Assembly (NCBI GenBank): GCA_964565795.1 | Contig: CAZMGC010000010.1 | Coordinates: 1 to 26,502 of the forward strand | Direction: 5' to 3' | Source of the DNA: 2-01-FULL-39-10-A sp964565795 | Lineage (GTDB): Bacteria; Patescibacteriota; Microgenomatia; Levybacterales; UBA12049 | Length of the DNA stretch: 26,502 nucleotides | Shown: piece by piece, positions 16,138 to 24,800 of the stretch | Position numbering within the stretch: the stretch's first letter is position 1 | How the letters are laid out: every line of letters starts with the position of its first letter | Program-made: the position numbers and the translations under genes | The notes under the pieces: model-generated | Seen by the model: the letters and a program-made list of their open reading frames with translations, nothing else | The model's database searches: none | What the model was told of the DNA's origin: nothing

Positions 16138-17263
16138 TTGCTACCTCCTCTAAAACTTTTAATGTTTGGGCTGCTGATTTTTCCCAGGAAAATTTTTCCA
16201 CTTGTTTTTTCCCTTTCCTGATTAATTCTTGGCGTAAATCACTGTCCTTAAGTAGTTTTTCCATTTTGGAAGCTATATCTGAAACACTTTCAGGATCTAT
16301 GTATAGAGCAGCATCCCCTCCCACCTCAGGAAGACTTGAAATCTTACTCGTTATAACTGGAGTCCCATAATTCATAGCTTCTAAAACTGGAATTCCAAAC
16401 CCCTCATAAAGACTTGGGAGAATAAAAAATTCTGCATTTTTGTAAAGACTTGGTAAATCTTCGTCTGAAACATTTTCAAGAAACTTAACTTTTTCTTTTA
16501 CACCAAACACTTCGGGAGCATTTAAAATTTCCTCGTATTGCCATCCTCGTCTTCCGACTATAACCAAACTAACTTCTGTATCAATTTTCGAATAAGCCTC
16601 AATTAGGCGTTTTATGTTTTTTCGGGGTTGGATTGTTCCCACAAAAAGAATATATTTACTTTTTATACCAAATTTTTTCTCTATGTCTTCCATTTTTAAT
16701 GTATTCCCTGTACCCAAACTCGTATTAATTCCCGGATAAATTACCTCAACCTTGTCTTCTGAAACCCTGTATTCCTTGATTATATCACTCCCACTTGAAC
16801 TGCTTATTGTTAAAATTTTCCTTGATTTATTAGCAGAATGCTCTGTCCATTTCTTAAGCTGAATTAAGTCTTTTTTCTTAAAGAGCTCTGGAAAATATAA
16901 ATAAGAAACGTCTAAAATTGACACCACAGATTTTTTAGGAGCAAAAAGAGGAAGATAGTGCGTGGGAGTAAAAAAAACGTCAAGCGATCTATTTTTCATT
17001 AATTCAAAAGAAAGAGAAGTAAGAGTCCACATTTTTCTATTTGGAAGAATTCTATATTTCCAGTTATCACTAGACTTAGGCAAATCTTTGGTTGGATTTT
17101 GGGGTAAATAAATCTCATAGGAATTTTTTTTATCAATTTTTTCAAGATTTTTTAAAAGCTCGAAACAATAAAGACTGCTTCCAACTCTATTTGGAAGCCC
17201 TGTGTCTTTGTTGTAACCAAACCTTGGAACAACAGCCTCGTATCCATTAATTCCTATCTTCAT
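16130..17263 (-). CDS. Glycosyltransferase family 4
   Basis: Complete GT-B enzyme, 377 aa. The N-terminal domain starts MKIGINGYEAVVPRFG and contains a NRVGSSLYCFELLKNLEKID helix, FTPTHYLPLFAPKKSVVSIL and DVSYLYFPELFKKKDL; this resembles mannosyltransferase-like GT4s with a first-domain linker ending SEDKVEVIYPGI. The donor domain begins ILFVGTIQPRKNIKRLIEAY, with SLVIVGRRGW, FLENVSDEDLPSLYKNAEFF and EGFGIPVLE (E287 and E295), then MNYGTPVITSKISSLPEVGG. The ATG is two bases after the stop of the half-length GT4, so the two are co-translated. It overlaps the acyltransferase by 8 nt. Confidence 0.92.
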   Translation of the reverse strand: MKIGINGYEAVVPRFGYNKDTGLPNRVGSSLYCFELLKNLEKIDKKNSYEIYLPQNPTKDLPKSSDNWKYRILPNRKMWTLTSLSFELMKNRSLDVFFTPTHYLPLFAPKKSVVSILDVSYLYFPELFKKKDLIQLKKWTEHSANKSRKILTISSSSGSDIIKEYRVSEDKVEVIYPGINTSLGTGNTLKMEDIEKKFGIKSKYILFVGTIQPRKNIKRLIEAYSKIDTEVSLVIVGRRGWQYEEILNAPEVFGVKEKVKFLENVSDEDLPSLYKNAEFFILPSLYEGFGIPVLEAMNYGTPVITSKISSLPEVGGDAALYIDPESVSDIASKMEKLLKDSDLRQELIRKGKKQVEKFSWEKSAAQTLKVLEEVANG

Positions 17264-17265
17264 AT

Positions 17266-17799
17266 TTAAACTGCAGGATATACTACTTTTATTTTTTCTT
17301 TATCAATTTTAAGTATTTCTTCAATATCTTTTTTACTCGATTCTGAAATCGTAAAAATTACATCTGACTCTTTTTTCAGCCATTTGATTTTTCTTTTTTG
17401 AGTATCAATTATTTTTCTTGCTGTTTCTTCTGGATTTTTGTAAACGATTAAGTCATATATTATAGTCGCCTTTTTAGCTTTTCTTGTAGGTGGCTCTGTC
17501 CAGTCAGAGGTTATGAAAATATCTACATCCCCTATTAGCCACTCTATTGGAAGAATATGAAGTCTGTTCCAGATTAAGTCTAATACTAACGGAGGAAACT
17601 TAAATGTTTTTATCGTAACTCTGGGGCTTTCTTGAACATTAAAAAGCGAAAGATCTAAGTCTCGCCTTAAAGATGAAAAAAATAATATATATTCATTTCT
17701 AGTATCCAACTTAAGTAAATTTTCCACCAATTTCTCTAAGTAGTTTGCTACCCCAGTTCCTGAATATACAACCTGACTAACGTCGATTCCAATTCTCAT
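17266..17799 (-). CDS. Half-length GT4: N-terminal (acceptor) domain only
   Basis: Only 177 aa, about half a GT4. It opens MRIGIDVSQVVYSGTGVANY, like the acceptor-side Rossmann domain of GT4 enzymes, continues through DVDIFITSDWTEPPTRKAKK, IIYDLIVYKNPEETARK and ESDVIFTISESSKKDIEEIL, and stops at KIKVVYPAV, the point where a full GT4 crosses to the donor-binding domain. No E-x7-E or nucleotide-binding part is present, and only two bases separate the stop from the next GT4, so the missing half is not nearby in another frame. It may be a remnant of a recombination between GT4 paralogues, or a stand-alone subunit working with the adjacent GT4. It cannot act alone as a usual GT-B enzyme. Its reading frame is intact and it abuts the 75-aa membrane protein gene. 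Confidence 0.8.
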   Translation of the reverse strand: MRIGIDVSQVVYSGTGVANYLEKLVENLLKLDTRNEYILFFSSLRRDLDLSLFNVQESPRVTIKTFKFPPLVLDLIWNRLHILPIEWLIGDVDIFITSDWTEPPTRKAKKATIIYDLIVYKNPEETARKIIDTQKRKIKWLKKESDVIFTISESSKKDIEEILKIDKEKIKVVYPAV

Positions 17800-18027
17800 T
17801 TATTTATTATGACGAAGTTTTATTAAATTTAAAACTACTGCTGTAAGGAAGAAGAGAAATGCAAACCAGACAAGTCTTTGGGCCGTAAAAAATACCCATT
17901 GAGAAAACAATGGAATTGATAGAGCTATACACGATAAGCCAGCAATAACGAAAAATTTAGGATCTCTTTTTATGAAGAGTAAGAAAAAAACTATTAGGAA
18001 TAGTAAGTCCTGTGGTTTTAAATCCAT
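17800..18027 (-). CDS. Small membrane protein, unknown
   Basis: A 75-aa protein I do not recognise. It has three hydrophobic segments: about 7-19 (DLLFLIVFFLLFI), 25-47 (FFVIAGLSCIALSIPLFSQW) and 51-69 (RLVWFAFLFFLTAVVLNLI), with a basic loop KRDPK and a basic tail KLRHNK, suggesting an N-outside or N-inside three-helix protein. It sits directly between the polyprenyl-phosphate GT2 (stop immediately upstream of its ATG) and the half GT4 (ATG immediately after its stop), with no spacing on either side. A partner role for the GT2, like GtrA for GtrB, is possible, but it is shorter than GtrA and I see no sequence reason to call it that. Confidence 0.7.
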   Translation of the reverse strand: MDLKPQDLLFLIVFFLLFIKRDPKFFVIAGLSCIALSIPLFSQWVFFTAQRLVWFAFLFFLTAVVLNLIKLRHNK

Positions 18028-18954
18028 TTAGCTCTGGTATTTTAAGAGTACTTTTGATTCATTTTCATTTTTACTATTTATATTTAAGACCAGATCTGCG
18101 ATTAATCCAGTAAACCCAGCTTGAAGTCCTGAAATAATTAAAAGCATTCCTAGAAAAAGAAGTGGACGTCTTCCAATTGATTCTCCTTGAAAATGAATAA
18201 GAGAAAGATAAATTAATATTATTAACCCTAGGAAAACCAGTAACCCTCCAAAGAATCCAAAGAAGTGGAGAGGTCTTTTACTATACTTACTTAAAAAAAC
18301 CATTGTCATCATATCAGGCATTTGCGTTAAAACTTTTATAGCTCCGTATTTAGATTTTCCCCAGCGTCTAACGTCATGAATCACGGGCACTTCCGTGACC
18401 TTAAACCCTTCTTGCGCTACGAGAAGTGGAATAAATCTATGCATTCCTCCATATAAATTTACAGATTTTGCAGCTTCACTTACATATAACTTCAAGCCAC
18501 AATTGTAATCATGAAGTTTTACCCCCCAGAAAGTTGAAGCTACTAAGTTAAATACTTTTGAAAAAATAATTTTGGCAAAAGAATCTTTTCTGTCTTTTCT
18601 CCAACCAGAAACCATATCAAAACCCTCCTTGTGTTTTTCGATTAACTTATGGACCTCAGAAGGCTTATCCTGAAGATCTGCATCCATCGTAACAATCAAA
18701 TCTCCATTAGCTTTTTGAAACCCAAAGGTAAGAGCTTCAGCTTTCCCATGATTTCTTCTGAATGAATAAATTCTTATCTTGGAATCTTTTTTTTCAAGCT
18801 CCTTAACAAGCTCAAGTGTCTTATCCTTTGATCCATCATCGATAAAAATAATTTCATATTCTTTAGATAATTCTTTTGCGTGCTTAAGAAGCTCTTCGTA
18901 AAAATGAAGTACACTTTCCTCTTCGTTAAATACTGGAATAACATAACTAATCAT
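18028..18954 (-). CDS. Polyprenyl-phosphate glycosyltransferase (GtrB/DPM1-like GT2)
   Basis: Makes a polyprenyl-phosphate sugar, the likely donor for the GT-C enzymes of the cluster. Motifs: VIPVFNEEESVLHFYEEL, FIDDGSKDKTLELV, RRNHGKAEALTFGFQKANGD, MDADLQDKP (D91 and D93 with the start used here), GWRKDRKDSF, HDYNCGLKLY and RRWGKSKYG. Two C-terminal transmembrane helices (about 218-245 and 255-280) anchor it, as in GtrB. The frame is open to an ATG at 18996, but the ATG at 18954 starts MISYVIPVFNEE exactly at the domain edge and a promoter (TTGATT, 16 bp, TAAAAT) lies between the two, so I prefer 18954; an extra 14 residues are possible. The divergent orphan gene starts about 60-105 bp away. 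It heads the long glycan operon. Confidence 0.88.
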   Translation of the reverse strand: MISYVIPVFNEEESVLHFYEELLKHAKELSKEYEIIFIDDGSKDKTLELVKELEKKDSKIRIYSFRRNHGKAEALTFGFQKANGDLIVTMDADLQDKPSEVHKLIEKHKEGFDMVSGWRKDRKDSFAKIIFSKVFNLVASTFWGVKLHDYNCGLKLYVSEAAKSVNLYGGMHRFIPLLVAQEGFKVTEVPVIHDVRRWGKSKYGAIKVLTQMPDMMTMVFLSKYSKRPLHFFGFFGGLLVFLGLIILIYLSLIHFQGESIGRRPLLFLGMLLIISGLQAGFTGLIADLVLNINSKNENESKVLLKYQS

Positions 18955-18976
18955 AATTTTTGGGATTCCAAACCTA

Positions 18977-19004
18977 ATTTTATCATTTTTATACATTTAA
19001 TCAA
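18977..19004 (-). promoter_or_regulatory. Candidate promoter of the long glycan operon
   Basis: Minus strand: -35 TTGATT (18999-19004), 16-bp spacer, -10 TAAAAT (18977-18982). A start about 7 bases later would give a short leader of about 15-20 nt before ATG 18954, and would make the upstream ATG 18996 non-functional. It is divergent to the orphan-gene promoter at 19021-19048. Both boxes are near-consensus only. Confidence 0.4.
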
Positions 19005-19020
19005 AATCTACGAGCTTCTA

Positions 19021-19048
19021 TTGACAATCTGCTAAAAGCGTATATAAT
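19021..19048 (+). promoter_or_regulatory. Perfect-consensus sigma-70 promoter of the orphan gene
   Basis: TTGACA (19021-19026), 16-bp spacer, TATAAT (19043-19048): both hexamers match the bacterial consensus exactly. The ATG of the orphan gene follows 11 nt after the -10, so the 5' leader would be only about 3-5 nt, with no Shine-Dalgarno. It is the strongest promoter match I see in the window. Confidence 0.8.
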
Positions 19049-19059
19049 TTTGCTCGAGT

Positions 19060-19599
19060 ATGCCAACAGCAGAAGCATTTTCAGACACAAGACCACTTAT
19101 GGAGGCACCTATACCTGCAGGTGCCAGGATTGAGCCTTTATTAGATGCTCTTGGAGTTACAAACATTATAGTTGATGCTCCATATCCAAAGTCCCCTACT
19201 GGAATAGCTTGGATACACCCAGGACAACTTGATAGGACTGTAAAAGCTGCAGGTAGTGAAGGAATAGAGCTCAGAAGATCTACTAAAAGAGTTGGGCCAA
19301 CCATGAGATACGTCGGGAATCCGGGTCCATTTACTATGTCTTGGCCTCATTGGGTTGAAGTCGAATTTGGAGACATTGAACATCCTTCATATCAAGGCGA
19401 TGATGCCAGATACACTTTTACAAGAGCTACTTTTTCAGATGGACAATACAGAATACGTACACTAGTTGAAAGACCCGAAGGAGACGCCGTAGAGGCAGAT
19501 TTTTCTGTTAGAGATTTGAGATATTTAATTAATCCCCCGGCGGAAACCGCAAGACAGACAACTGCCTCAAGACTTTCTTGGGCTGTAAGACAACGCTAA
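19060..19599 (+). CDS. Orphan soluble protein, unknown function
   Basis: I do not recognise this 179-aa protein, the only gene on the plus strand. It has no signal peptide or transmembrane helix. The N-terminal third is Pro/Ala-rich (MEAPIPAGARIEPLLDALG), followed by NIIVDAPYPKSPTGIAWIHP; the middle has PHWVEVEFGDIEHPSYQG; the C-terminal half alternates polar and hydrophobic residues (YTFTRATFSDGQYRIRTLVE, then VEADFSVRDLRYLI), suggesting a beta-rich fold. Its DNA looks clearly richer in GC than the AT-rich neighbours, and its codon use differs. Support for being real: a perfect promoter directly upstream, an intact frame and a protein-like composition, whereas the antisense frames here (19032-19304, 19141-19383) have no such support. 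Its last 33 bases overlap the 3' end of the convergent 654-aa gene. Foreign origin is possible. Confidence 0.75.
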   Translation: MPTAEAFSDTRPLMEAPIPAGARIEPLLDALGVTNIIVDAPYPKSPTGIAWIHPGQLDRTVKAAGSEGIELRRSTKRVGPTMRYVGNPGPFTMSWPHWVEVEFGDIEHPSYQGDDARYTFTRATFSDGQYRIRTLVERPEGDAVEADFSVRDLRYLINPPAETARQTTASRLSWAVRQR

Positions 19600-21531
19600 A
19601 ACTAAGACTAGAACTAATAGCGCTCCCCCGCTTATTAAAATTCCTATGTTCACCCATTCTTGAGGTTTATAGTAAATTTCTAAATTATAACTTCCGTCTT
19701 TTGGTAATCTAAAACTATTTAAATTCCGCTCTGCTACCTCACTTTTAGCCTCAAACCCATCTCCTTTTGCTGTCCAGCCGCTATCAAATCCTTGAGAGAA
19801 AACAACTAAATCTCCTTTTTTAGCATTTTCTAATTTAAGAATATATTCTGCCGGATTTTTAAACTCCCATGAGATGAACAAACTTCTATCCAAATCATCG
19901 AATAATAAAGGTGCCGAGAAAAGATCCCGCTGGGAGTAAGTTAAGTAAACCTTAAATGAATCCTGCCTATTCATTCTTTGAAGATAATCTATTTTTTCAA
20001 CCTTATTAATAATTCTTCTTCTTTCTGTCTCGCTGTATCTCCGGTCTTTAAGAAATATTTCTCCATCTGGGTCAGTTGGAACTATTATGTAGCCGATCGA
20101 GTAATTCGCGAGCTCTTCCTCTGTAATTTTCTCAACAGCTTTTCCCTTGAATAACACTTCCGAATCTGATGATGGAATACTTGGGTCAAAATAACCGTAT
20201 TTCGGTCTTTTTGGTACCCAAAGCACTCTTGAAAATGCATATTCAGAAGTAGTTTCTTTAAAATTTTTAATTTCAGAATTTAAAAAAACATATTCCTGTG
20301 GAATTTCCCTAGGTTTAAATATCCCAGTTAATTCACCGGTCCAAATTGGCCTTAGTAAAATTAAATAGAAACAGGTGAAAAATCCAATCATTAAGTATTT
20401 AGTTTTTCCAAACTTTTCAGAAACTGAATTGAGGAAAAATGGAATAAGAATGCTGAATGAAACTGCAATTAAAAGATAAAATTTTGTAGAATCTCTAAAT
20501 AAAGTAAAACCAGGAAGATATTGAAAAAGCCACAAATAAATTTCTCCAAAAGGATCATTTGTTCCTTTTGCAAAAAAGATTCCGATAAGTGAAACAAAAA
20601 CTAAAAAATTAATTTCTTTTTTAACTTTAAAGATTAAGGAGCCAAAAGCGAAGAGTGTTATTATCAAAAACTCTGGCCTTTGAAAATATATTTTACCAAA
20701 AATATTTTCCGGCCAGTTTGGGTGCAAAAACGAAATAGTATTTTCTAATGTTGCGAAACTTAAAAATTTTACCCCGGCTAATGACGAATAAGACGCTATA
20801 TCGCCTGACGATGATTTAGAAATAATTGAATAAATAACTGGCAAAATCCAGTAAAAATTAATTAGCCCTGCAATTAAAAAATTTAGGACCAAAGAGATTA
20901 TTTTCCTAGAGCTAAGCTTATTAAAATTAAATATAAACCATAATAAAGCAATTGCAAAAGATAAGAGTGCTACTCTAGGATCTAAGGCAATAATAATTCC
21001 GGAAAACAGTGCGGAAATAACAAAATTATTTTTATTTGGTCTTTCAAAAAGATTTATTAAGTTGAGTAAAACAATTGGAGCAATTGCGTACGAAAAGGCT
21101 ATTCCAAATTGCCCCCCAGCAACTATTAATAAGATATATGTGTTAAAAGTGTAAATTAATGAAGATATAACTCTAAATGAGTCATCTTTTATGAATAACT
21201 TGGAAAATTTGAAAGAAGAGACTAGAGATAAAATGAGAAATGGAATTAGCCAGAATATCCTCTGTGACAAATACCAAGGAATATTTAATGTGTTAGAAAT
21301 AAAATAAACAAAATTAGCATATAGGTCTATCCATAAGGTCTTAAATGCAGCTACGCCAATTCCTCCATTTCCCATATAGTCCCAAGCCATATACCAGAAA
21401 GGCGAAAAGCTTCGTGATTCCTTAAATAATAAAGGCCAATCATGAGCAACTAATGGATTTTTCGAAACAAATGGAAGAGAAAATAAAACAATAAAAATTA
21501 CAAGAGGAATGAATTTAATTAACTTTTTCAT
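19567..21531 (-). CDS. YfhO/AftD-like GT-C membrane protein (654 aa)
   Basis: Large multispanning protein with a C-terminal extracytoplasmic domain; probably a polyprenyl-phosphate-dependent glycosyltransferase or glycan-modifying GT-C enzyme. After the first helix (about 5-24) comes an acidic GT-C loop, LVAHDWPLLFKESRSFSPFW (D31 or so), then about ten helices. The group hallmark FAKGTNDPFGEIYLWLFQYL with PGFTLFRDSTKF ends near residue 350. From about 405 on the sequence is soluble (PREIPQEYVFLN onwards) and ends with a beta-type domain carrying VVFSQGFDSGWTAKGDGFEA, close to the YfhO pattern, and a last helix (about 628-648). It overlaps the 111-aa gene by 17 nt upstream and the convergent orphan gene by 33 nt. 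Substrate unknown; naming rests on pattern, not on an alignment. Confidence 0.65.
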   Translation of the reverse strand: MKKLIKFIPLVIFIVLFSLPFVSKNPLVAHDWPLLFKESRSFSPFWYMAWDYMGNGGIGVAAFKTLWIDLYANFVYFISNTLNIPWYLSQRIFWLIPFLILSLVSSFKFSKLFIKDDSFRVISSLIYTFNTYILLIVAGGQFGIAFSYAIAPIVLLNLINLFERPNKNNFVISALFSGIIIALDPRVALLSFAIALLWFIFNFNKLSSRKIISLVLNFLIAGLINFYWILPVIYSIISKSSSGDIASYSSLAGVKFLSFATLENTISFLHPNWPENIFGKIYFQRPEFLIITLFAFGSLIFKVKKEINFLVFVSLIGIFFAKGTNDPFGEIYLWLFQYLPGFTLFRDSTKFYLLIAVSFSILIPFFLNSVSEKFGKTKYLMIGFFTCFYLILLRPIWTGELTGIFKPREIPQEYVFLNSEIKNFKETTSEYAFSRVLWVPKRPKYGYFDPSIPSSDSEVLFKGKAVEKITEEELANYSIGYIIVPTDPDGEIFLKDRRYSETERRRIINKVEKIDYLQRMNRQDSFKVYLTYSQRDLFSAPLLFDDLDRSLFISWEFKNPAEYILKLENAKKGDLVVFSQGFDSGWTAKGDGFEAKSEVAERNLNSFRLPKDGSYNLEIYYKPQEWVNIGILISGGALLVLVLVLALSYSPRKS

Positions 21532-21850
21532 TTTTATATATATTCCTGTAAATACTCCTGAAAAAACCTAAGGCTAGTATAGTGTATCCATAAAATGCGA
21601 TTTTTTCAGCTACTAAACTATTTACAAATAAAAGAGTAAAGACCGCTGAAAGCATTATTAAAAATGCTATTCCAAAAATATATCTTGATGAAAATCCAAG
21701 AATTGAAATTATTAAACTTATGGCTATTAATAAAATTAATTGAGGGCTAAATAAAATATTAAAATATGGAAGCGTTGATAGAAAAGTTAAAATAAATAAA
21801 CAAATTAGAAGGGTTATATTTACCTTGTTTTTCCAAATCTGCTTATTCAT
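21515..21850 (-). CDS. Small four-helix membrane protein, unknown
   Basis: A 111-aa protein not recognised. Four hydrophobic segments are visible: about 11-34, 35-53, 57-80 and 84-102, with basic ends (NKQIWKNK at the start and RSIYRNIYKNEKVN at the end), suggesting both termini in the cytoplasm. A good Shine-Dalgarno (GAGGGG, about 5-7 nt before ATG 21850) supports the start. The ATG lies inside the end of the 1104-aa gene (8-nt overlap) and the 3' end overlaps the 654-aa gene by 17 nt, so it is translated as part of the same unit. Wedged between two YfhO/AftD-like proteins it could be a stabilising or regulatory partner; that is inference from position only. Confidence 0.75.
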   Translation of the reverse strand: MNKQIWKNKVNITLLICLFILTFLSTLPYFNILFSPQLILLIAISLIISILGFSSRYIFGIAFLIMLSAVFTLLFVNSLVAEKIAFYGYTILALGFFRSIYRNIYKNEKVN

Positions 21851-24800
21851 TTTTACCCCTCATTCTTAATAAGAAATAAACCATTACCAGCACCGTTAAT
21901 AAAGATAATATTCCTCCAATATAAAATGCTTTTTGAGGCTCATAAAAGATAGTAAGTTCATAATCCCCATTCTTATCAATATACCAACTATTTGAGTAAC
22001 CATTACTTTTTATTTGGTTATCTTCAAAAACTTTTTTACTAAAGAAGATAGATAGAATATTCTTATTCCCCTCATAAATTTTCCATCCGGGACTAAAAGA
22101 ATTATTAACAGTTAAAACATATGGGGAAGAGGCATTTTTTATTTTAACCTCAGTTCTAGTTGGGTTGACTTTTTTATAAGAAATCTCTGGAGCCCCTAAA
22201 CCATCAGATACACCATCTTTTAGTAAAAATATATTTGGATCATAGACCTCTTCCAGCCTGACATCTTTAATTCGCAATGAATCGTTAGTATTATCGTTGT
22301 TTGTAAGAAAAACCTTAGATCCATCAAGATCAAGTCCTTTACCCAACCTTAGAGTATGTACTCTTGGTTCCGCATGATGCTTTAGCTCTATGGCAATTTT
22401 ATCTAATTTTTTTCCATTTATTTCCAAATCTAAAAATGTATCCCTGTCTGTATAGTATTCAAATGTTAACATGTGGTCTTTATTTGATCCATTTCCAAGA
22501 TGCCGAACCTCTATCCTTTTATTAACATCCAATTTAATCTCAGTATTATCAGATTCGTACTTTCTTCTAATTTCTAATAAATGAAATCCTTTTGAGAGAT
22601 TAAGATATTTATTTAAAGTAATTTGTTTCCCATCTAACAAAAATGTTTCCTCCCGATTGTCTATAAATGAACCAATCAAATATTTTCCTTCATTATTTAT
22701 GTTTACAATCAGTTTTTTATTTTGATCTGTCGAATACCAAATATCTTTACTTAAATTTATCTTCTCTTTTTCTATGAAAGATTCTAAGTTCTGATTTTCA
22801 GGAATATTCAAATCAAAACCCACATCCTTTAAATAATCAATTTGGCTATCCAGATAGGAATAAATTTTAACGTTATATTTATTTCTCTCAATACTACTTA
22901 ACTCTTTCGCTCCGTTAATAGCATTTATAATTTCCGATCTGTAATTTTTTGATAAATCCTTTAATCGTTGTTCTTTCCGCTCTAGGGGTAAATTTTCGTT
23001 TTTTGCCAAAGCTCTATACTCAGCGATTCTATTATTCGCTAGTGCAAGACTCAGGTCGATTTTAGGTGCTCCAATACTAAACTTAGCTCTCAATTTATTT
23101 TCTTTATTTATTTTAAATTTATAAAAAGTAGATCCCGGTAAAATACTTGCATCATTAATCAGAACCAAATTTTTTTGATCCTCAAATTCTCTATTTTGAC
23201 AAAGATAACATTCAGGCTCTATATAGGTTTTTGATGATATTTCTTCAATTAACGAAGCATTAGTGTTATTTTCTGGTTCGTTAAAAACCAATAGGGATTT
23301 TTTATTTTTCTGGGTCTCAAGAATAGTTTTTAAATATTTTTTATTTACATTTGCACTTACAACAATTTCCGGTAATGAAACAAACGGGATATAGCTTGAT
23401 GAATTAAAATTATAAATCTCCCATTGACCAAATTTCTTATCTAAGGAAACATTTTTATTTTCTAGTATAGTTTTAGCTTGAGAATTTAATTCATTTATTT
23501 TTGTTTTTTTGTCGTTATATACGATATCTTTTCTTAAAATTATTTTATTAATTCCAAATCTTCCCAAAACTCTGTCAATGTAATTTGGATCATCTGATTC
23601 GTAAATTTCATTAATTATTTCCGGTGAGACAGTATCATTTGAAATAACAGGATGATTTAGCGATAATTTAGAAATTGGCTCTAAACTCCAAAAACCCCAC
23701 TCATAACTATCAACTCTGTAATAAGGATCAAGCCTAGGTAAAAGTAAAACGTTTGTTTCCTCCGTAGAATTATTTAAGTATGAATTTGTCTCATGAATGT
23801 ATTCAGGAATTTTAACCTTTGTGGTAAACGGGTTATTAAAATTAAAGAAATTTGAAGTAAAATATGGAAAATGAAACAACAACACAAAAACTGTGCTTCC
23901 AATAATAGCCAAGTTGTACAATTTTTTATTTTTAATATATTTATTCACAATTAAGTTTAGGTAAATCGCAAAGAGGAATATTGCAGACATCCAAAAAGCT
24001 GGACCAAACTTATATATGGCAGAACGAAATATAGCAAAACCAGGCAAGTGCTCTACTAAAAATATATAAATAAACCCAAAAGGAGGATGAGATCCTGAAG
24101 CAAAAATTATTCCAATAAGAAGAATCGCTAAGAGCACAAAGATAACCTTAGATTTTTCTTTTAATTGCGAAATTTTTATTATAGATAAGCCTACGAGAAT
24201 TGTGAGGATTGGAATAAAACTTAAGACTATGAGAAACGGGTTAGTCGTAAAATCATTCGCATATACGTGGCTAGGATTATCGTACCAATCCGGAATTCCC
24301 TGAAGCCTTAAGAGATTTAAAATACTTGCGTATTTATTAATCGCCCTCTCCCATGCAAGAATTCCCGAAATACCTCCTATCGAAGACAGCATTCCAGAGT
24401 ATGAATTAAGCGCTGCATAAATTTGTGGAAGTATAAAATAGGAATTAATGAAGAAAAATCCTAAAAATAAACACAAAATCAACTTAATAGAGTAAATAAT
24501 TTCTGTTGCTCCATTTTTTCTAATATTAATAAGTGTTAAAAAAATAAATGTTATCGCATACGTTAAAATTAACGATCCATAAAGAGGCGGCGATCCACCA
24601 CCATTTAAAAAGAATGTTAATATACTAAAATAAATAGTAGATTTTAGAAGTGAATATTGCTTGTTAAGGGCTTTATAAATTATTAAAAATCCTAATGGTA
24701 GCGCGGCGAATAATGAAAATTTTGCTCTCTCAGCAATAAACCAACCCTGAAGAATGAAAAAATTGTACATATAGAAAATGCTCCCAACTATTCTCGCGAG

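Noticed and set aside
19032..19383. Antisense frames 19032-19304 and 19141-19383 on the minus strand
   Set aside because: They lie opposite the orphan gene, have odd Ser/Pro/Cys-rich composition and no promoter; the plus-strand frame is better supported.
19595..19640. Terminator of the orphan gene (CGCTA/TAGCG and AGCG/CGCT pairs)
   Set aside because: Stems of 4-5 bp, one with a 19-nt loop, and no T-run; too weak to call.
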